Positions 28,748-37,574 of a stretch of 64,000 bases of DNA are shown one piece after another. Source of the stretch: Mesorhizobium sp. 1M-11 (GTDB lineage Bacteria > Pseudomonadota > Alphaproteobacteria > Rhizobiales > Rhizobiaceae). The stretch spans positions 62,001-126,000 of the forward strand of contig NZ_LJSD01000029.1 in assembly GCF_001303895.1 (NCBI RefSeq), read 5' to 3'. Every line of letters begins with the position of its first letter. Position 1 is the first letter of the stretch. The translations under genes and the position numbers were made by a program. The notes below the pieces were generated by a model. That model had not been told where the DNA came from. It saw only the letters and a program-made list of their open reading frames with translations, and searched no databases.

Positions 28748-29694
28748 AAGTCATCCCATGGTCGTCGCGCCGTATCGATCGGCGGCGCATGCGCCTCCGC
28801 CAGGATCCAGTCCTTGAAGGCGATAATGCGCGCATCCTGCGCCGACGCTTCCGGATAGACCAGGAAATAGGCGAATTCCGGCGGCACCTTGATGCCGAGT
28901 TCGAAGGGTCGCACCAACCGGCCTTCGGACAGATCGTTGGCGACCATCGCGAAGTCCGCCAGCGCCACGACATTGCCACCCGCAGCGGCGGCAATAGCAT
29001 CGGTGGAGGTCGTCATCACCACGGTGCGGCTGTCATCGAAATCCTCCACGCCTGCCGCCGCCATCCACATGCGCCAGTTCGGCCAGACGATACCCTGGCG
29101 CACCCATTCGATGTGAACGAGCGTATGTTTGAGCAGGTCGCGCGGCTCGGTGAGTGGCGGCCCTTGCCGCAGCAGTTCCGGGCTGCAAACCGGAATGATG
29201 ACATTCTCGAACAGCCGCGCCGAGCAAAGCCCCGGATATTTTCCGGTGCCGAAGCGGATACCGATATCGACGTCGTCCCGATCGAAATCCCGCACGTCAT
29301 AGGTGATGTCGAAGCGCAGATCGATGTCGGGATACAGCTTGCGGAAACCGTCCACACGCCGCAACAGCCAGCGTGTGGCGAATTCCGCGCTGGCTGTCAC
29401 CTTCAACTGTTCCGTTCCACGGGAAAGCTTTTTTGCCTTGGCCACCGCCCGGTTGAGCGTTTCCAGTGCATCCGTCGAGGCATCCACGAGCGCCAGTCCG
29501 GCCTCCGTCAGCCGGATGCTGCGGCTGGTTCGCGTAAACAGGATCAGGCCGAGCTGATCCTCGATTTCCTTGATCTGATAGCTGACGGCAGCCGGTGTCA
29601 GCCCGAGTTCATCGGCCGCGCGAGTGAAATTGAGATGGCGTCCTGCCGCTTCCAGCGTCCGCAAGGCACGGGTTCCAGGCAGCAGGCGGGACAT
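28744..29694 (-). CDS. LysR-family regulator, GcvA-like
   Basis: 316 residues. The winged helix-turn-helix is at about residues 3-62 (RALRTLEAAGRHLNFTRAAD, ELGLTPAAVSYQIKEIEDQLG). The ligand-binding type II periplasmic-fold domain follows and contains SAEFATRWLLRRVDGF and DVDIGIRFGTGKYPGL. The start at 29694 (MSRLLPGTRAL) is a better fit to the family than the upstream one at 29757. It is divergent from a DUF1127 gene with a palindrome in the 136-base gap, a regulator-target arrangement. It overlaps the convergent methyltransferase gene by 4 bases. Confidence 0.87.
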   Translation of the reverse strand: MSRLLPGTRALRTLEAAGRHLNFTRAADELGLTPAAVSYQIKEIEDQLGLILFTRTSRSIRLTEAGLALVDASTDALETLNRAVAKAKKLSRGTEQLKVTASAEFATRWLLRRVDGFRKLYPDIDLRFDITYDVRDFDRDDVDIGIRFGTGKYPGLCSARLFENVIIPVCSPELLRQGPPLTEPRDLLKHTLVHIEWVRQGIVWPNWRMWMAAAGVEDFDDSRTVVMTTSTDAIAAAAGGNVVALADFAMVANDLSEGRLVRPFELGIKVPPEFAYFLVYPEASAQDARIIAFKDWILAEAHAPPIDTARRPWDDF

Positions 29695-29789
29695 GGCTAT
29701 CTTCAAGCGCCCCTTGATGATCTGCCAAGAACTACTCGTTTCCCCCTTTCGTTTCAATGAGAGATACTGGGATCAGTCGAAAATTGCCA

Positions 29790-29810
29790 AGCGAAGCTTA
29801 AAGTTTCGCT
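29790..29810. promoter_or_regulatory. palindrome between LysR and DUF1127 genes
   Basis: AGCGAA at 29790-29795 and TTCGCT at 29805-29810, with the AT-rich spacer GCTTAAAGT. It is 20 bases before the DUF1127 gene and about 95 bases before the LysR start. A plausible LysR operator, by position. Confidence 0.5.
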
Positions 29811-29830
29811 CCTGATGAAAGACCTGCGTT

Positions 29831-30079
29831 ATGTCCGCGATCGTTCTGAAATGCCCCCCGGAGCGGCCAAGCCGCATCCAGCCCGTGTTGGACTGGCTAA
29901 GGCAGGCGCGCATCGCTGCATCACTTCCGCTGCAGAACGCCGAAGCCCTCTCCGACTCCTACCTGCGTGACGTCGGCCTGCGTCGGGAAGACGTTGCCCG
30001 CACGGTCACCGAGGCCCCGCAGCGCCTTGGCCTGCTCGACCTCGGCTGGCAGGCACCGCGGCCGCCAAAGCGTCGCTGA
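29831..30079 (+). CDS. DUF1127 (YjiS-like) small protein
   Basis: 82 residues, basic, with the DUF1127 core near residues 36-52 (ALSDSYLRDVGLRREDVAR). This is the short motif (S-D-x-x-L-x-D-x-G) shared by small alphaproteobacterial stress and RNA-binding proteins. In Brucella some DUF1127 genes are controlled by the LysR regulator VtlR. Here the gene is divergent from a LysR gene with a palindrome between them, so a similar control is suggested. RNA binding is known for DUF1127 in other species and is only inferred here. Confidence 0.8.
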   Translation: MSAIVLKCPPERPSRIQPVLDWLRQARIAASLPLQNAEALSDSYLRDVGLRREDVARTVTEAPQRLGLLDLGWQAPRPPKRR

Positions 30080-30094
30080 CGCTGCGCCGACCTC

Positions 30095-30679
30095 TCAGCG
30101 GATCACCTTCACCACCGTACGGTCCGACAGCAGCGGCAACAGCCGCGCCATGGTTTGCGCGGTGACTGCCACGCAGCCTTGCGTCGGCGTGAAGCCCGGC
30201 CGCGCCAGATGGAAGAAGATCGCGCTGCCGCGCCCGCGGCGGCGCGGCGCGATATTCCAGTCAAGCACCAGGCAGGCATCATAGAGCCGGTCGTCCCGCT
30301 TCATGCGCTCGTGACTGGCGCCATAGGGAATCCTGACCGGCCGGTTGTAGTTGCGGTCGTCAGGAACCTCGCACCAACCAAGATCCGGACCGATGGGTGC
30401 CATCGCAAGCCGCGTACGCCGCGCGCCGGCAAACTGATCATTTCGGAAATAGCCGGACAGGATGCGCATCGCCGCGAGTGGCGTCGCACCGTCGCCTTCG
30501 CGTTTGTTCGCCGAAATACCGCCTCGTCCCAATGCGCAGGAAAACACCAGTTTTCCTGCCTGCAACAGCCCCTTGGTTCCATCGCCGGGGCGAGCCCGCA
30601 CGACGAGTGTGCGAAGACCTGTGCGCAATGGCCGGTCCGCCCCATTGCGCACACGGTTTTTCGGATATGATGTTACCAT
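30095..30679 (-). CDS. L,D-transpeptidase (YkuD-type) domain protein
   Basis: 194 residues, with a YkuD catalytic signature near the C-terminus: IFFHLARPGFTPTQGCVAVT. It has the His, then the S/T-x-G-C motif with the nucleophile Cys. Upstream, KLVFSCALGRGGISANKREGDGATPLA is the usual early strand pair. Such proteins cross-link peptidoglycan (3-3 or lipoprotein links), but this one has no clear signal peptide or membrane anchor. The start is not certain; the ATG at 30679 (MVTSYPKNRVR) has no good ribosome site, and a GTG a few codons on is possible. It is divergent from the CenR gene. Confidence 0.8.
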   Translation of the reverse strand: MVTSYPKNRVRNGADRPLRTGLRTLVVRARPGDGTKGLLQAGKLVFSCALGRGGISANKREGDGATPLAAMRILSGYFRNDQFAGARRTRLAMAPIGPDLGWCEVPDDRNYNRPVRIPYGASHERMKRDDRLYDACLVLDWNIAPRRRGRGSAIFFHLARPGFTPTQGCVAVTAQTMARLLPLLSDRTVVKVIR

Positions 30680-30786
30680 GGAACAAATTACCGTGATCGG
30701 CTGTTTAAGGCGACAGCATCCGCATAAACGGATTCCGGTCAACGACACATCTATCTTTTTGTGATTTTGAAACAACGGATTGATCC

Positions 30787-31470
30787 ATGACTTCACGCAC
30801 CATCCTGGTTGTCGATGACGACGAAGACCTCCGCACCACGCTGGCAGAGCAATTGTCACTCTATGAGGAATTCGACGTCCTGCAGGAGACCAGTGCGGCG
30901 AAAGGCGTCGCGACGGCACGCGGCGGCATGATCGATCTGCTCATCATGGATGTCGGCCTGCCGGACATGGACGGCCGGGAAGCCGTGAAGATCCTGCGCA
31001 AGGGCGGCTACAAGGCTCCGATCATCATGCTGACCGGACATGACACCGATTCCGACACGATCCTGGGATTGGAAGCCGGCGCCAACGACTATGTGACCAA
31101 GCCGTTTCGTTTCGCCGTGCTGCTTGCGCGCATCCGCGCGCAGTTGCGCCAGCACGAGCAGAGCGAGGATGCGACTTTCACGGTCGGACCCTACACCTTC
31201 AAACCAAGCCAGAAGCTGCTCATCGACCAGCGCGGCGGCAAGGTGAGGCTGACCGAAAAGGAAGCCTCCATCATCAAATATCTCTACCGCGCCGAGCAGA
31301 AAGTGGTGACCCGCGATGTGCTCCTCGAGGAGGTGTGGGGCTACAACTCCGGTGTCACCACCCACACGCTGGAAACCCACGTCTACCGCCTGCGCCAGAA
31401 GATCGAACACGATCCATCCAACGCAGCGATCCTCGTCACCGAAAGCGGCGGCTACAAGCTGGTTCCCTGA
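30787..31470 (+). CDS. cenR: OmpR-family response regulator, CenR/OtpR-like
   Basis: 227 residues. Receiver domain at about 1-120: DDDED acidic pocket, phosphorylated Asp in LLIMDVGLPDMDG, Thr in IIMLTGHD and Lys in YVTKPFR. The C-terminal winged helix (about 130-227) contains VRLTEKEASIIKYLY and THTLETHVYRLRQKIE. The sequence closely resembles CenR/OtpR of alphaproteobacteria, which controls cell envelope genes. The cognate kinase is not in the window. No strong Shine-Dalgarno is visible. Confidence 0.85.
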   Translation: MTSRTILVVDDDEDLRTTLAEQLSLYEEFDVLQETSAAKGVATARGGMIDLLIMDVGLPDMDGREAVKILRKGGYKAPIIMLTGHDTDSDTILGLEAGANDYVTKPFRFAVLLARIRAQLRQHEQSEDATFTVGPYTFKPSQKLLIDQRGGKVRLTEKEASIIKYLYRAEQKVVTRDVLLEEVWGYNSGVTTHTLETHVYRLRQKIEHDPSNAAILVTESGGYKLVP

Positions 31471-31512
31471 ACCGCGCCACCGCCTGCCCAAGGCTCACGC
31501 ACCTGTTTAGCC

Positions 31513-31536
31513 AACGGCCGGGATTTCCCGGCCGTT
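31513..31536 (+). terminator. intrinsic terminator of cenR
   Basis: AACGGCCGGGA (31513-31523), loop TT, TCCCGGCCGTT (31526-31536), followed by TCATTATGGG. An 11-base-pair perfect stem with a short T tract, 43 bases after the cenR stop. Confidence 0.7.
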
Positions 31537-31622
31537 TCATTATGGGGCGGCACGCGGCGAAGCTGCCTTTTCTTGACCCGCTCCCCTGTCCGAACAGATT
31601 CTGTTAAAGGCTCTATATTATT

Positions 31623-31644
31623 GGTCAATTAAGTGTAGTTGACC
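31623..31644. promoter_or_regulatory. inverted repeat upstream of the cNMP-binding gene
   Basis: GGTCAA-N10-TTGACC. It lies 66 bases before the cNMP-binding protein start and just after the AT-rich segment CTCTATATTATT that could be a -10 region. A candidate operator of unknown ligand. Confidence 0.4.
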
Positions 31645-31709
31645 GGATGGCGATTTTGGGTGGGGTCGCGCAACGGAGGGAATGACCTGTCGGTCCGGGG
31701 ACATAACTG

Positions 31710-32165
31710 ATGGCGCTGGATGACGACATCCGTGTCCTGTCCGCCGTGGGGCTCTTCGAGGGCTTCACGCCGGAACAGTTGCGTCTGCTCGCCTTCGGTG
31801 CCGAGACCACCTCGCTCCCGGCGGACAGGAAGCTCTATCGCGAGGACGACGAAGCCGATTCCGCTTATGTCGTGATCAGCGGCCGCATCGCCCTTTATCG
31901 CGAGGCCGACAGCAACCATGTCGTGATCAGCACCGCGGGACCCGGCGCGATTTTGGGCGAGCTGGCATTGATCGCCGACACAAAACGCCTGACCAGCGCT
32001 TCCGCGGCGATCGATTCGCAGGTTCTGCGCCTCAACCGCAAGATGTTCCGGCGTATTCTCGAGGAATATCCCGACCTCGCGGTGCAACTGCACCAGCGAA
32101 TCGTCGAAGAGTTGCAGGCGCTGATCGAGCGGATCGAACAGCTGGCGCCGCGCTTCGGCGGCTAA
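31710..32165 (+). CDS. cyclic nucleotide-binding domain protein (Crp-like N-domain only)
   Basis: 151 residues with a single cNMP-binding domain at about residues 10-125: LFEGFTPEQLRLLAFGAE, YVVISGRIALY, and the phosphate-binding cassette GAILGELALIADTKRLTSASA. There is no DNA-binding domain. The C-terminal helix ends in LIERIEQLAPRFGG. Such stand-alone domains act as sensors or partners of other proteins; the partner here is unknown. It ends 10 bases before an acetyltransferase gene, and the two are probably co-transcribed. Confidence 0.85.
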   Translation: MALDDDIRVLSAVGLFEGFTPEQLRLLAFGAETTSLPADRKLYREDDEADSAYVVISGRIALYREADSNHVVISTAGPGAILGELALIADTKRLTSASAAIDSQVLRLNRKMFRRILEEYPDLAVQLHQRIVEELQALIERIEQLAPRFGG

Positions 32166-32175
32166 CGGAACACCG

Positions 32176-32670
32176 GTGGGAACGACTTTTCATCTCGTTC
32201 GCGGCGGCCTGGCCGATCTGCCTTTCATCATGGCCACCGAACGGCTGGAGGGGTACGACCGGCTCGTTGGACGCTGGGACGAGCAGCGGCACCGCGATGC
32301 TTTTGTCGACGGCAGCCATGCCTATTTCATCGGCCATGACGGTCCGGCACCGGTCGGGTTCGCCATGCTGCGTTTCTGGAACGCGGTCGAGCGCACGACG
32401 CTGGTGCGCCGCGTCGCCGTCGTCAGCCCCGGTCAGGGCCAGGGACGGCGCCTGCTTGCTGCGGTCGTCGCGCGCACGTTCCAGGAGACGGATGTCCATC
32501 GCCTCGTCATCGGCCTGTTTCCCGACAATCTGCGCGCCCAGCGCATGTACGAGGCGATCGGCTTCCAGGCCGAGGGTATTTCACGCGGCAGTGCCTATTT
32601 CGGCGGCGAATATCGTGACGAACTGGTGATGTCGCTGCTGCGGCCGGAATGGGAAGCCGCCAACGCCTAG
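32176..32670 (+). CDS. GNAT-family N-acetyltransferase
   Basis: 164 residues. The acetyl-CoA motif A is RVAVVSPGQGQGRRLLAAVVAR, where Q-x-x-G-x-G is present, followed by VHRLVIGLFPDNLRAQRMYEAIGF as motif B. The N-terminus is FHLVRGGLADLPFIMATERL. The pattern recalls ribosomal-protein and aminoglycoside acetyltransferases, but the substrate is unknown. It starts with GTG at 32176, only 10 bases after the cNMP-binding gene, and converges on xthA. Confidence 0.85.
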   Translation: MGTTFHLVRGGLADLPFIMATERLEGYDRLVGRWDEQRHRDAFVDGSHAYFIGHDGPAPVGFAMLRFWNAVERTTLVRRVAVVSPGQGQGRRLLAAVVARTFQETDVHRLVIGLFPDNLRAQRMYEAIGFQAEGISRGSAYFGGEYRDELVMSLLRPEWEAANA

Positions 32671-32676
32671 CATTTC

Positions 32677-33480
32677 TCAGAGATCGAACCGGGCAATCAC
32701 CGGTACATGGTCGGACGGGCGCTCCCATCCGCGGGCGACGCGCAAGATCTCATATCCCGTGAAAGCCGGCACGAGGTTGTTCGAGGACCAGACATGGTCG
32801 AGCCGGCGGCCGCGATCCGACGCCTGCCAATCGGCGGCGCGATAGCTCCACCAGGTGTAGATCTTCTGTTCGATGGGCACATTCAAACGCATCAGGTCGG
32901 CCCAGGAGCCCTGCTTGCGCATTGCCTCGAAACTCTCCGTCTCGACCGGCGTATGGCTGACGACGTTGAGCAGTTGCTTGTGCGACCAGACGTCGTGTTC
33001 GAGCGGGGCGATGTTGAGATCTCCGACCAGGATCGATCCCGCGCCGTCATTTTCGTCGGCGCGAACACTGTTCATCTCCTGCACGAAATCGAGCTTGTGC
33101 CGGAACTTCGGGTTGATCTGGGGGTTGGGTTCGTCGCCGCCCGCCGGCACATAGAAATTGTGAAGCACGATCTTCCTACCGCCAGCCTCGAAGCGTACTG
33201 AAATATGCCGGCTGTCTTCGATTTCGCAGAAGCGGCGCTTTTCCACGATTTCGATCGGCCGCCGCGCGACGGTGGCGACACCGTGATAACCCTTCTGGCC
33301 GTGGATGGCGATGTGCTCGTAGCCCAGCTTGCGGAAAGCGTTCGCCGGAAACAGATCATCCGGGCATTTGGTTTCCTGCAGGCAGATGATGTCGGGATTG
33401 CGCTCCGCGATCAGCTGTTCGACCAGCGGCATGCGCAGCCTGACCGAGTTGATGTTCCAGGTTGCCAGAGTAAAAGCCAT
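32677..33480 (-). CDS. xthA: exodeoxyribonuclease III
   Basis: An apurinic/apyrimidinic endonuclease and 3'-5' exonuclease of base-excision repair. 267 residues. The family signatures are TLATWNINSVRLR, IICLQETKCPDD (catalytic Glu), NFYVPAGGDEP, ILVGDLNIAPLEHDVW (Asp and Asn), and the C-terminal SDHVPVIARF with the catalytic His. The start at 33480 and the length are typical for XthA of the ExoIII class. No operon partner is evident. Confidence 0.95.
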   Translation of the reverse strand: MAFTLATWNINSVRLRMPLVEQLIAERNPDIICLQETKCPDDLFPANAFRKLGYEHIAIHGQKGYHGVATVARRPIEIVEKRRFCEIEDSRHISVRFEAGGRKIVLHNFYVPAGGDEPNPQINPKFRHKLDFVQEMNSVRADENDGAGSILVGDLNIAPLEHDVWSHKQLLNVVSHTPVETESFEAMRKQGSWADLMRLNVPIEQKIYTWWSYRAADWQASDRGRRLDHVWSSNNLVPAFTGYEILRVARGWERPSDHVPVIARFDL

Positions 33481-33673
33481 GCGTGTTCCGAACCCGTGCC
33501 CGTCAAGCCGGCGGGCTCAAGCGAAGGCATCAATGCGATGAAATTTGCGCGGAACCTGCCAGCCTGGGTTCGGAAAAACAAGACGGCGCACCGGACAAGG
33601 ATCCAGTGTGCCGAATTTCCACAAAGAGTTTAGGAAATGACGGCAGTCGGACCAGGGCGCGCTGCGGCAAACC

Positions 33674-34363
33674 TCAACGCAAACCCTTCTTGGCATTGAG
33701 CTCGCGATTGGCCGTATAGTCGATCTTGAACGTATCGGGCGCGAAGGAAACGCCTTCCCTGGTGTTGAAGATCATCACCGTCGTGTCCTTGCCCTGCGCA
33801 TCGGTGATCGTCCACTGGCGCAGGTCGTAGGTCTTCGGATCGAACATCATGGTGATGGTCGAATTGCCGAACACCTGCTTGTCCGACAGCTTGATGGTGA
33901 TGAGGTCTTCCTCTTCCTTCACATTCTTCACACGGTCGCCGGACAGGTCGATCCTGTCTTCGAGCAGGAGCTTCAGCGGCGTCTTCGAAAGCGGGTAGAG
34001 GTCGGATGTCTGCAACTTCTTGTTGAGGAGGACGACCGATTCGCCGTCCGAGATCACCTTGAAGTTGGCCGCGCCTTCATAGTTGAATCGGATCTTGCCC
34101 GGACGTTCCAGGAAGAACTTGCCGCCGGTCTGTTCGCCTTTCGGACCGAACTGCACGAATTCACCCGTCATCGACTTCACCGCCGAGAAATGATCGGCGA
34201 TCTTCTGGGCGGCAGGCGGGACAGCGGCCTGGGCGGCGGCCACGGGCATGAAGACCGGCACGGTGTTGGCGGCAGCGGCACCCACCACCATCAAGCCAAG
34301 CCCGAGCAACCGCCGCCGCGTCAAGGCAAGGCCGGTTGCTGCTGCGAAAAGGTTGTCTTCCAT
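33674..34363 (-). CDS. lolA: outer-membrane lipoprotein carrier protein, LolA-like
   Basis: A periplasmic carrier that ferries lipoproteins from LolCDE to the outer membrane. 229 residues. The N-terminus has a long signal with LTRRRLLGLGLMVVGAAAANTV, where the paired Arg are reminiscent of a Tat leader. The mature part shows the LolA pattern VKSMTGEFVQFGPKGEQ, then RPGKIRFNYEG, then YPLSKTPLKLLLEDRIDLS and TITMMFDPKTYDLRQWTITD. It lies 75 bases after ftsK on the same strand, a common alphaproteobacterial order. Confidence 0.9.
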   Translation of the reverse strand: MEDNLFAAATGLALTRRRLLGLGLMVVGAAAANTVPVFMPVAAAQAAVPPAAQKIADHFSAVKSMTGEFVQFGPKGEQTGGKFFLERPGKIRFNYEGAANFKVISDGESVVLLNKKLQTSDLYPLSKTPLKLLLEDRIDLSGDRVKNVKEEEDLITIKLSDKQVFGNSTITMMFDPKTYDLRQWTITDAQGKDTTVMIFNTREGVSFAPDTFKIDYTANRELNAKKGLR

Positions 34364-34437
34364 GCCGCTTACTCTCGTATCGTTGTTCCGGACAGGTGGT
34401 GGACCCTCAGTTGGGCTTTAGTTTGACCGTCCTCTTG

Positions 34438-37155
34438 TCAGAACTTGTCTTCTTCCGTCGGCACCAGGATTTCGCGCTTGCCGGCATGGTTGGCTGCACC
34501 GACGATGCCCTCCTGCTCCATCCGTTCGATGATCGAGGCGGCACGGTTGTAACCGATGCCGAGACGGCGCTGGATGTAGCTGGTCGATGCCTTGCCGTCG
34601 CGCAGCACCACCGCCACCGCCTGATCGTACGGATCGTCGGAATCGTCGAGATTGCCGCCACCGGAACCTCCGCGGCCCGACGGTTCGTCGTCGCCTTCCT
34701 CATCATCCTCGGTGATCGCATCGAGATATTCAGGCACGCCTTGCAGCTTCAGGTGCTGGACCACCTTCTCGACCTCGTCGTCGGCGACGAACGGGCCGTG
34801 TACGCGCTGGATACGGCCACCACCTGCCATATAGAGCATGTCGCCCATGCCGAGCAGCTGCTCCGCGCCCTGTTCGCCAAGGATGGTGCGCGAGTCGATC
34901 TTCGACGTCACCTGGAAGGAGATGCGGGTCGGGAAATTGGCCTTGATCGTGCCGGTGATGACGTCGACCGATGGACGCTGTGTCGCCATGATGACGTGGA
35001 TGCCGGCGGCGCGCGCCATCTGCGCGAGACGCTGGACGGCGCCTTCGATATCCTTGCCGGCGACCATCATCAGGTCGGCCATCTCGTCGATGATGACGAC
35101 GATATAGGGCATCGGCTCGAGATCGAGATCCTCGGTCTCGTAGATCGCCTCGCCGGTCTGGCGGTCGAAACCGGTCTGCACCGTGCGTGAGATCTTCTCG
35201 CCCTTCTTGTCGGCCTGCACGATGCGCTGGTTGAAACCGTCGATGTTGCGCACGCCGACCTTGGACATCTTGCGGTAGCGGTCCTCCATCTCGCGCACCG
35301 TCCACTTCAGCGCGACCACGGCTTTCTTCGGATCGGTGACGACAGGGGTGAGCAGATGCGGGATGCCGTCATAGACGGAAAGTTCCAGCATCTTCGGATC
35401 GATCATGATGAGGCGGCACTCCTCCGGTTTCAGCCGGTAGAGAAGCGACAGGATCATGGTGTTGATGGCGACCGATTTGCCTGAGCCGGTGGTACCGGCC
35501 ACCAGCACGTGCGGCATCTTGGCGATATCGACGATGACCGGCTCGCCATTGATGGTCTTGCCGAGCGCAAGCGCGAGCTTGGCCTTGCTTTCCTCGAAAT
35601 CGCGACTGGCCAGGATCTCGCGCAGATAGACCATTTCGCGCTTGGCGTTGGGCAGTTCGATACCGATGGCGTTGCGGCCAGGCACCACCGCGACACGCGC
35701 GGCGATCGCGCTCATCGAGCGGGCGATGTCGTCGGCAAGGCCGATGACGCGGCTCGACTTGATGCCGGGCGCCGGCTCGAGCTCGTAGAGCGTGACCACC
35801 GGACCAGGCCGGACATGGATGATCTCGCCTTTGACGCCAAAGTCCTCCAGCACGCCTTCCAGCAGACGCGCGTTCTGTTCCAGCGCATCCTTGGACAGGC
35901 TCGGATCACGCGCCACACTCTTCGGTTCAGACAGGAAATGCAGCGACGGCATCTCGAAACTGCTGGAAGCGATGAGCGAGGTCTGCGCCTCGCGCTGAAC
36001 GCGCGCACCCTGCGTGGGCCGGGGTGCCGGTGCTTCGACGCGCGTGGCGGCATCGGAGCGGAAATTGCGTACCTGGGTGTTGGAGCCGGCCTGCGTGCGC
36101 GGCGCGCCAACAGGCTGGTCATACGGATAATCGTCCTCGTCGCGCTCGAAATCGGCTTCGCCGAAATCGCCGCTGTCGAAATCATCCGTCTCGAAAGGGG
36201 CTACGGCGGGATCAACCGTTGGATGACGATCCTTGACCATCGCCGCGAAGAACTCGGGTTCGACACGGGCACGGCCGCTCGAGCTCATGCGAGCCTCGGC
36301 GAGCTCGGCCGATTCCACGCGTTCGGCGGCGCGGCGCCAGGCGCTTTCGCGCGACGGCATTTCGGCGAAATCGAACTCGCCCTCTTCTTCGCGCCGACGG
36401 GCGGCGGCGCGGCGATGCCGCCACGCACGGAACGACAGCCACCAGTGGGTGACGGCGCCGAGCGCCAGCAACCCGCCATTGTCGCCATCGTCCTCTTCGT
36501 TCTCGAACAGGATGGCGTCGCGATCTTCTTCCTTTTCACGACGCTTCGGCTCTGGTTCGTCCATCACGGCAAAGCCGTTGGTGCGAGAAATCAGGGCGGA
36601 GCCGTGGGCGAACAGCCAAAGTGCGGGAGCTGCCAGCAGGACGGCGATGATGCTGGCGGCAAGCCCGGTCGGATAGCCACCCAGGAACAGGCCCGGCACC
36701 TTCAGCACCATATCGCCGAAGACACCGCCAAGACCGCTTGGCAGCGGCCAGGTCTTGGGCGGCACGACGCAGCCGGCCATCGCCGCCGCAAGCAGGGCGA
36801 AACCAGCCCACGAGACACCACGGCGCGGCATCTTGTCGACACCGCGGGCGGAAAACAGCAGGAAGCCCCAGATCACTGCAGGCACCAGAGCGGCGACGGC
36901 GGAGAGACCCAGGAACTGGGTGGCGAGGTCGGAGAACACCGCGCCCGGGTATCCCATCGCGTTGGTCACGGGATTGTCGGTGGCATGCGAGAAGGACGGA
37001 TCGGCGACGTTCCATGTCGCCAGGGCAGCCACGCCGAAAGCGACGAAAACGAACAGCGCGCCGCCGACAAGCCGGCCGGCCTGGCGTCGCAGGAACGCCT
37101 GGAACCCGTGCCCGGTGCCGGTCAGCGCGAGCGGTGCCGATGCCCCTGAACGCAT
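34438..37155 (-). CDS. ftsK: DNA translocase FtsK
   Basis: The septal DNA pump, 905 residues. N-terminal membrane domain with four segments (about 25-50, 80-105, 115-140, 155-185). A linker rich in Arg, Glu and Asp follows to about 400. The motor domain has the Walker [21 protein letters not shown], Walker [17 protein letters not shown], and the loop [17 protein letters not shown]. The C-terminal winged helix (gamma), at about 840-905, contains [21 protein letters not shown]. Linker low complexity is normal in FtsK. Start ATG at 37155. Confidence 0.97.
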   Translation of the reverse strand: MRSGASAPLALTGTGHGFQAFLRRQAGRLVGGALFVFVAFGVAALATWNVADPSFSHATDNPVTNAMGYPGAVFSDLATQFLGLSAVAALVPAVIWGFLLFSARGVDKMPRRGVSWAGFALLAAAMAGCVVPPKTWPLPSGLGGVFGDMVLKVPGLFLGGYPTGLAASIIAVLLAAPALWLFAHGSALISRTNGFAVMDEPEPKRREKEEDRDAILFENEEDDGDNGGLLALGAVTHWWLSFRAWRHRRAAARRREEEGEFDFAEMPSRESAWRRAAERVESAELAEARMSSSGRARVEPEFFAAMVKDRHPTVDPAVAPFETDDFDSGDFGEADFERDEDDYPYDQPVGAPRTQAGSNTQVRNFRSDAATRVEAPAPRPTQGARVQREAQTSLIASSSFEMPSLHFLSEPKSVARDPSLSKDALEQNARLLEGVLEDFGVKGEIIHVRPGPVVTLYELEPAPGIKSSRVIGLADDIARSMSAIAARVAVVPGRNAIGIELPNAKREMVYLREILASRDFEESKAKLALALGKTINGEPVIVDIAKMPHVLVAGTTGSGKSVAINTMILSLLYRLKPEECRLIMIDPKMLELSVYDGIPHLLTPVVTDPKKAVVALKWTVREMEDRYRKMSKVGVRNIDGFNQRIVQADKKGEKISRTVQTGFDRQTGEAIYETEDLDLEPMPYIVVIIDEMADLMMVAGKDIEGAVQRLAQMARAAGIHVIMATQRPSVDVITGTIKANFPTRISFQVTSKIDSRTILGEQGAEQLLGMGDMLYMAGGGRIQRVHGPFVADDEVEKVVQHLKLQGVPEYLDAITEDDEEGDDEPSGRGGSGGGNLDDSDDPYDQAVAVVLRDGKASTSYIQRRLGIGYNRAASIIERMEQEGIVGAANHAGKREILVPTEEDKF

Positions 37156-37308
37156 GCATTTCCCCGTCTGTCATTGCCTGAGCCGGATGCGGGACGCAGT
37201 CCGGCAGATTCGAAGCCCAGACTATCGAGACGATGGTTAAGGCGGCATTAACTATGCGGGACAGCATGCGAGGTTTGGCCAGCGCGCCCGCATCCATGAT
37301 CGGAAAAA

Positions 37309-37330
37309 GGGTCCGGATCGCTCCGGGCCC
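37309..37330 (-). terminator. terminator of the decayed second amtB
   Basis: GGGTCCGGA-TCGC-TCCGGGCCC on the top strand, preceded there by AAAAA, so it ends in TTTTT on the minus strand. It is a near copy of the amtB terminator at 37996-38017. Confidence 0.75.
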
Positions 37331-37373
37331 AGGTCGCATGAGTGCGTTCGCAACAGCTCACGACAGGATCTTC
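37309..37373. repeat. duplicate of the amtB 3'-UTR block (relic copy)
   Basis: 65 bases that match 37996-38060 at 57 positions by eye. The shared block includes the terminator and the conserved stretch GTTCGCA-x-C-x-GCTCACGAC-x-GGATCTTC. On the minus strand it follows the relic amtB stop in the same way as in the working gene. Confidence 0.8.
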
Positions 37374-37407
37374 GTTCCCCTGCGGGAACCCCGCTGACGA
37401 ATGCTGC

Positions 37408-37510
37408 TTACTGCACCACCTCGCCGTGGCGGGTCACGTCCAGCCCTTCGATTTCTTCCTGCTCGTTTGGGTGTGGGCCGACCGGCATTTTGACCACATA
37501 GGATGGCAGA
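37408..37510 (-). pseudogene. relic of a second ammonium transporter gene (amtB C-terminus)
   Basis: The minus strand encodes YVVKMPVGPHPNEQEEIEGL followed by DVTRHGEVVQ and a stop at 37408. This aligns with the C-terminal end of AmtB at 38095 (YVVKALVGLRPSKQEEIEGL, then DVTLHGEVIQ). Upstream of the first Tyr the similarity continues for a few codons out of frame and then ends. The gene body is missing. This is the remnant of a tandem amtB copy whose 3'-UTR has stayed recognisable. No other part of the stretch 37155-37575 holds a gene; it contains only this relic, its terminator and the region upstream of ftsK. Confidence 0.85.
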
Positions 37511-37574
37511 TAATCAGCCCCGCTCCCTACAAAATGCCAAGGTTATCGTGGTGTGAGCTACCCCTATGCAGCCT

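Noticed and set aside
35509..37149. 546-codon open frame on the plus strand
   Set aside because: Antisense to ftsK; shadow frame.
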